DNA of 64,000 bases, taken from NCBI GenBank assembly GCA_029216955.1, contig JANAVB010042280.1, positions 43,048-107,047 of the forward strand, given 5' to 3'. This DNA is from Iris pallida. Taxonomy: Eukaryota > Streptophyta > Magnoliopsida > Asparagales > Iridaceae. Made by a program: the position numbers and the translations under genes. Positions 60,701 to 64,000 of the stretch are shown one piece after another; position 1 is the stretch's first letter, and every line of letters starts with the position of its first letter. Under the pieces are notes generated by a model. It did not search any database. It saw nothing but the letters and a program-made list of their open reading frames with translations, and was not told the DNA's origin.

Positions 60701-62503
60701 TGGTACCTATTTACTAAAGGGTCCATATTGATTAGTCTTAGGTCTCCAAAATAATGTACGATTGTCAACAAATTTTTTTGCTAAACAATACTGTGATATG
60801 TGTCCATGAGTACCACAATATGTGTAAGTAAGTTTTGAAAAAGTGTTAGTGGAATCTGTGTTGACATGCCTATATGGTTTTTTTGAAAACCTATAAGTGA
60901 AAGCATGGTGATATTCGTGTTTCTTTTGTGCTTGCTGTATTTTAGTCCTCCTAGGTGTATGCTTAGCATTAGACTTAGGCTGTGTCACAGGTATTGCCTA
61001 TTTGCCTAACTTGATTTCTAACTTTTTAGAAACCGTAAAAGACTCTTCATATTTAGCAGTCATGTCTATGAGTCTTTGTTCTGTGACTAAGTACTTCTTC
61101 TCCATGTCATATAACTCTTATATTTTGACATAGTCCCTTTCTTTCTTTTCAACTTTGAGGATAGCCTCATAATAGTCTACTTTAAGCTTGGCTATCTCTT
61201 CCGTGTTATCGGTAGTAGACGTCTCTTTAATGTCTTCAATAGACTGGACAGTCTAGCTATTTCGGTTGTGTATGCCTTAATCTCTTTTCGAGATTGCTTA
61301 TACTAGTCAAGCACATTTCTGTGTTCTTCAAGTAGTTCGCTGAAAGCATTTTCTAATTCATCGAAAGTAAAATCGCCATACAAAGGGTTTGAGGATACCT
61401 TATCAAAAGCCATAAGACAGACATTGGCATTTCCGCAGGGTCTGTCTTCTTCCTCTGTATCACTGGCATCACATGCTAGATACTGGTATTTGCATACTTT
61501 CAACTAGTTGTTGCTTTTCTGCTTGATCTTGATCTATCGTATGGACTGCTTTTCTTCGAAGTTGGACAGTCCTTTTTCATATGCCCTGATTTTTTGCATC
61601 CAAAGCATATTGTTTCATCTTCATTGCTTTCTTGGATATCTCTCTTCCTTCTGTTTGGTTTTTCAAACTTTAGGATTTTTCTTAAGTTCTTCACTAGTAG
61701 GGCTTGTTCATCACCACTTGATGAAACTTCCTCATAATCATTACATGTTGATTTTCTGGCCTGAGCTTTAAAGGCGATAGATTTTTTTTTGGGGTCACTT
61801 TTTTAAACTCTTGCAGATCAAGCTCATGGGTCATGAGCTTGCCTATCAGTGTTTTCAAAGACCTGGTGGTGAGATCGTTTCCTTCAATGATTGTTGTTGC
61901 CTTTGGGTTCCAGTTCTTGGTTAGAGGCCGTAGCACTTTTCTGATCTTCTCGTGATTACTGTAATCCTTACCAAGAGATTGCAAAGGATTAGTAATATCA
62001 AGGAAACGAGTAAACATCTGTGTAATTGACTCACCGGATTTTATTTTAAAAGATTCATATTCCTGTGTTATTCTGCTGATTTTGGATTCCTTCACTTGTG
62101 AAGTACCTTCATGAGTGACCTCAAGAAGTTTCCAAATCTCATGAGACGTCTTACAGGTTGAAACTCTGTTAAACTTCATTTTATCAATTGCACAGAACAG
62201 TGCGTTGATGGCATGAGCATCGAGAGTAGCCTTTTCTTTTTCACTCTCTGTATATTTGTTATGAGGCTTGTCTACAAGCAAGCCATCAACTACTATAGGT
62301 GCCAGTTTCTTATAACCGTCAACTACTATAGACCAAAGATAAAAGTCAAGAGACTTTAAAAAAATGTCATCCGTGTTTTCCAGTAGGTATAGTTTGTACC
62401 ATCAAATAATGGAGGCCTATTTGTGGATTGCCCTTCACCGTTAAATATTGATTTCACGACTGCTATATATACCTCTAAGGTTTGTTATATTAGAATATAA
62501 CCT
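60701..62503 (-). pseudogene. Copia 2 gag
   Basis: N-terminal text FLKSLDFYLWSIVVDGYKK near 62360, then the UBN2 core (62281-61694) with TSHEIWKLLEVTHEGTSQVK, FKIKSGESITQMFTRFLDI and LRPLTKNWNPKATTI. The zinc knuckle CFGCKKSGHMKKDC is at about 61605-61564. An acidic stretch (SDTEEEDRPCGNANVC) follows, then a second knuckle-like YCGTHGHISQYC near 60815. Homologous to the gag of copia 1. Frame changes near 61690 and 61000. Confidence 0.85.
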
Positions 62504-62515
62504 GCTCTGATACCA
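62504..62515 (-). other. Primer binding site of copia 2
   Basis: TGGTATCAGAGC on the minus strand, complementary to initiator tRNA-Met, two bases from the LTR. Confidence 0.92.
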
Positions 62516-62517
62516 AT

Positions 62518-63546
62518 TGTAGGACTGTTGAGCACCTTTAGAGGGGGGATAAATAGAGTGAGTACGAGTGCAGCAGAAAATAATCACCTATTTAAAAATA
62601 AAAGCAGATAACTATGCCAGTGAATAAGAGACAGTAAGTAAATATAGCAAGAGATAGAGAGATCAAACTCAATGACACAGCGATATATACTGGTATCCCT
62701 CGATGTTAATCCACTAAGGCACAAGCTAATTGAGAGCTTGCAATCTCTTACAACACCATGCTTGGTGACAAGTGCACGACCGACTTCACAACACCGTGCT
62801 TGGCGACGAGCGTACGACCGGCTCCAAACAGAGATAGTTTCTAAACTTTGAACAACCTTTTTACAACTCTTGAGAACCAAAAGACTCTTGATCAAATAGA
62901 TATTACTGGCTTTTAGCTAAGAGATGTGTAGGTGAAATATGAAAGCGTTTTATCAGATGAAAACACTTATTGGAGAGAAGAGAAGATGAATTAAATGAAT
63001 GATTTGAAATGAGAAATTCTCTTCTATTTATAGGTGTTTTCGAGGACCGAACTTGAACAGAATTCGGGCAGAGTTTTGATGCAAAGATTTCACAAACGAA
63101 TGTTGTATGCAGATTTGGAGGCAACAAATATTTAAATTCAAACTGACCGAACTCGGTTTGAGTTCTGTCTCAGTAAAAATGTAAAACAGTTGTCAAATTT
63201 TGTTGAAGAAAGTGAATGATATTTTTGGTAGGTAGACTTTGGATGGATAGGCTGTATTAGGAATGCGGACTATGATTAACCTAAGCTAGTAGTATCCAGT
63301 TGATCTTACAATTTATATCCTAGACTCAATAAAGATAAAATATATAATAAATTGTAAAATGACTCGGACTTGATTCGAATGAAAAATGAACTTCTGAATG
63401 ATGAATCACACGCTTGCTGATGCAGCAGTACACTTTGATATTGATTTTACAAGACCTGAAATGGTTAGCAGCTTCGTATATTTTGTGTATTGACTTAAGT
63501 TAGTGTCGAATATTAAAATCGGGTGTGACCATAGAATGGGCCAACA
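62518..63546 (-). repeat. 5' LTR of copia 2
   Basis: 1029 bases. TATAAATA on the minus strand at 63032-63025. Contains about 60 bases (63184-63255) with no counterpart in the left LTR. Confidence 0.95.
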
Positions 63547-64000
63547 GCTAGAACATTAAAAGGCTATATCGGCGAGAGTGCCTCAGTGCACGAGCTATAG
63601 CACATTAAATACCCTATCGAGACATGCCTCCATTGCATAAGTCAGAAGGAAGGAACATACATTGAACACTAAGGCATAGAACATAGAATTACGGTATCGA
63701 GGTATAGATCGCATGTATGACTCTACGAATAGAGAACAATTGTGTTAAGACGTGCATATGTGCACGAGAATCATAAAAGATAGCTTCGTTGCAAAAAGAA
63801 CAGTTGTGGCATGAATGTGACAGAACTATCGAATGTGACATGATGCCTCGAAAATGTTTGGGACCTTCGGCTCATTTGTTTGACGAACATTGAGTTGGGG
63901 CATGGTGCCATTGAACATTGAAACAAAAAATAAAGTGAGAATACATTGAAAGAATTAAAGAAATGCGAGATGACGTAAAGTCTGATTTCGGACTCAAGAT
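63547..64000. repeat. LTR-like sequence, right part
   Basis: Continuation of 53618-54459 after the GCTAG duplication. No open coding frame; the end of this element is outside the window. Confidence 0.45.

Larger units (their letters stand above)
54460..63546 (-). mobile_element. Copia 2: Sirevirus-like Ty1-copia element, 9.1 kb
   Basis: LTRs 54460-55483 and 62518-63546 (1024 and 1029 bases) start TGTTGGCCCA and end GGTCCTACA or AGTCCTACA on the minus strand. Target duplications GCTAG (54455-54459 and 63547-63551) are perfect. PBS TGGTATCAGAGC at 62515-62504. Minus-strand order: gag, protease, integrase, RT, RNase H, conserved non-coding block, internal TATA, extra 3' ORF, PPTs. All ORFs carry frameshifts or stops. 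Confidence 0.95.

Noticed and set aside
1..64000. Search for tRNA, rRNA, CRISPR, bacterial operons or a host gene outside elements
   Set aside because: None seen by eye. All coding similarity falls in transposable elements or the CRIPT fragment. A tRNAscan or Rfam run was not possible.

Overview
This window is repeat-dense nuclear DNA from a flowering plant. Everything recognisable belongs to plant transposable-element lineages: a Tat-type and a Tekay/Del chromovirus Ty3-gypsy, two Sirevirus-like Ty1-copia, an En/Spm (CACTA) transposon and an L1-type LINE. The one host-derived sequence, a CRIPT gene fragment, is of plant type. The species cannot be fixed from the sequence. No free-standing host gene, rRNA, tRNA or CRISPR array was found.

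Layout. (1) From before base 1 to 51068 lies one non-autonomous Tat-like gypsy element read on the minus strand: 5' LTR about 48830-51068, PBS 48811-48828, gag 48684-46067, no pol, an antisense (plus-strand) plant-mobile-domain ORF from 1319 to 45176, PPT 955-970, and a 3' LTR cut by the window start (1-954). (2) Its antisense ORF is broken by two insertions. One is a non-autonomous Sirevirus-like copia (3706-30612, plus strand, TSD TTCTA/TCCTA). The other is a Tekay chromovirus (31799-44464, minus strand, TSD GATAA/GATAA). (3) The copia itself contains an 18.6-kb CACTA transposon (8054-26678, TSD ATA/ATA). This carries a broken TNP2 transposase, an apparently intact seven-exon Transposase_24 (TNPA-like) gene, and two captured exons of host CRIPT. 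(4) The Tat element abuts an L1-type LINE (51069-53617, minus strand). The LINE is cut on its right by an LTR-like sequence (53618-54459, resuming at 63547-64000), and that sequence is split by a second Sirevirus-like copia (54460-63546, minus strand, TSD GCTAG/GCTAG).

Insertion order read from the nesting: LINE first; then the Tat element and the right-hand LTR element; then copia 1, the Tekay element and copia 2; then the CACTA inside copia 1.

Most interesting points: two unrelated LTR-retrotransposon lineages each carry an extra plant-transposon/mobile-domain-like ORF with its own upstream TATA box, antisense in the Tat element and sense in copia 2, where the motif array of the LTR U3 is repeated upstream of that ORF. 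A non-coding block of about 110 bp with a TTCG-loop hairpin is conserved between the two copia families. CRIPT exons are captured inside the CACTA. A 97-bp GT-AG intron-like insert interrupts the Tekay integrase. All intactness calls were made by eye; divergence values and dates were not computed.
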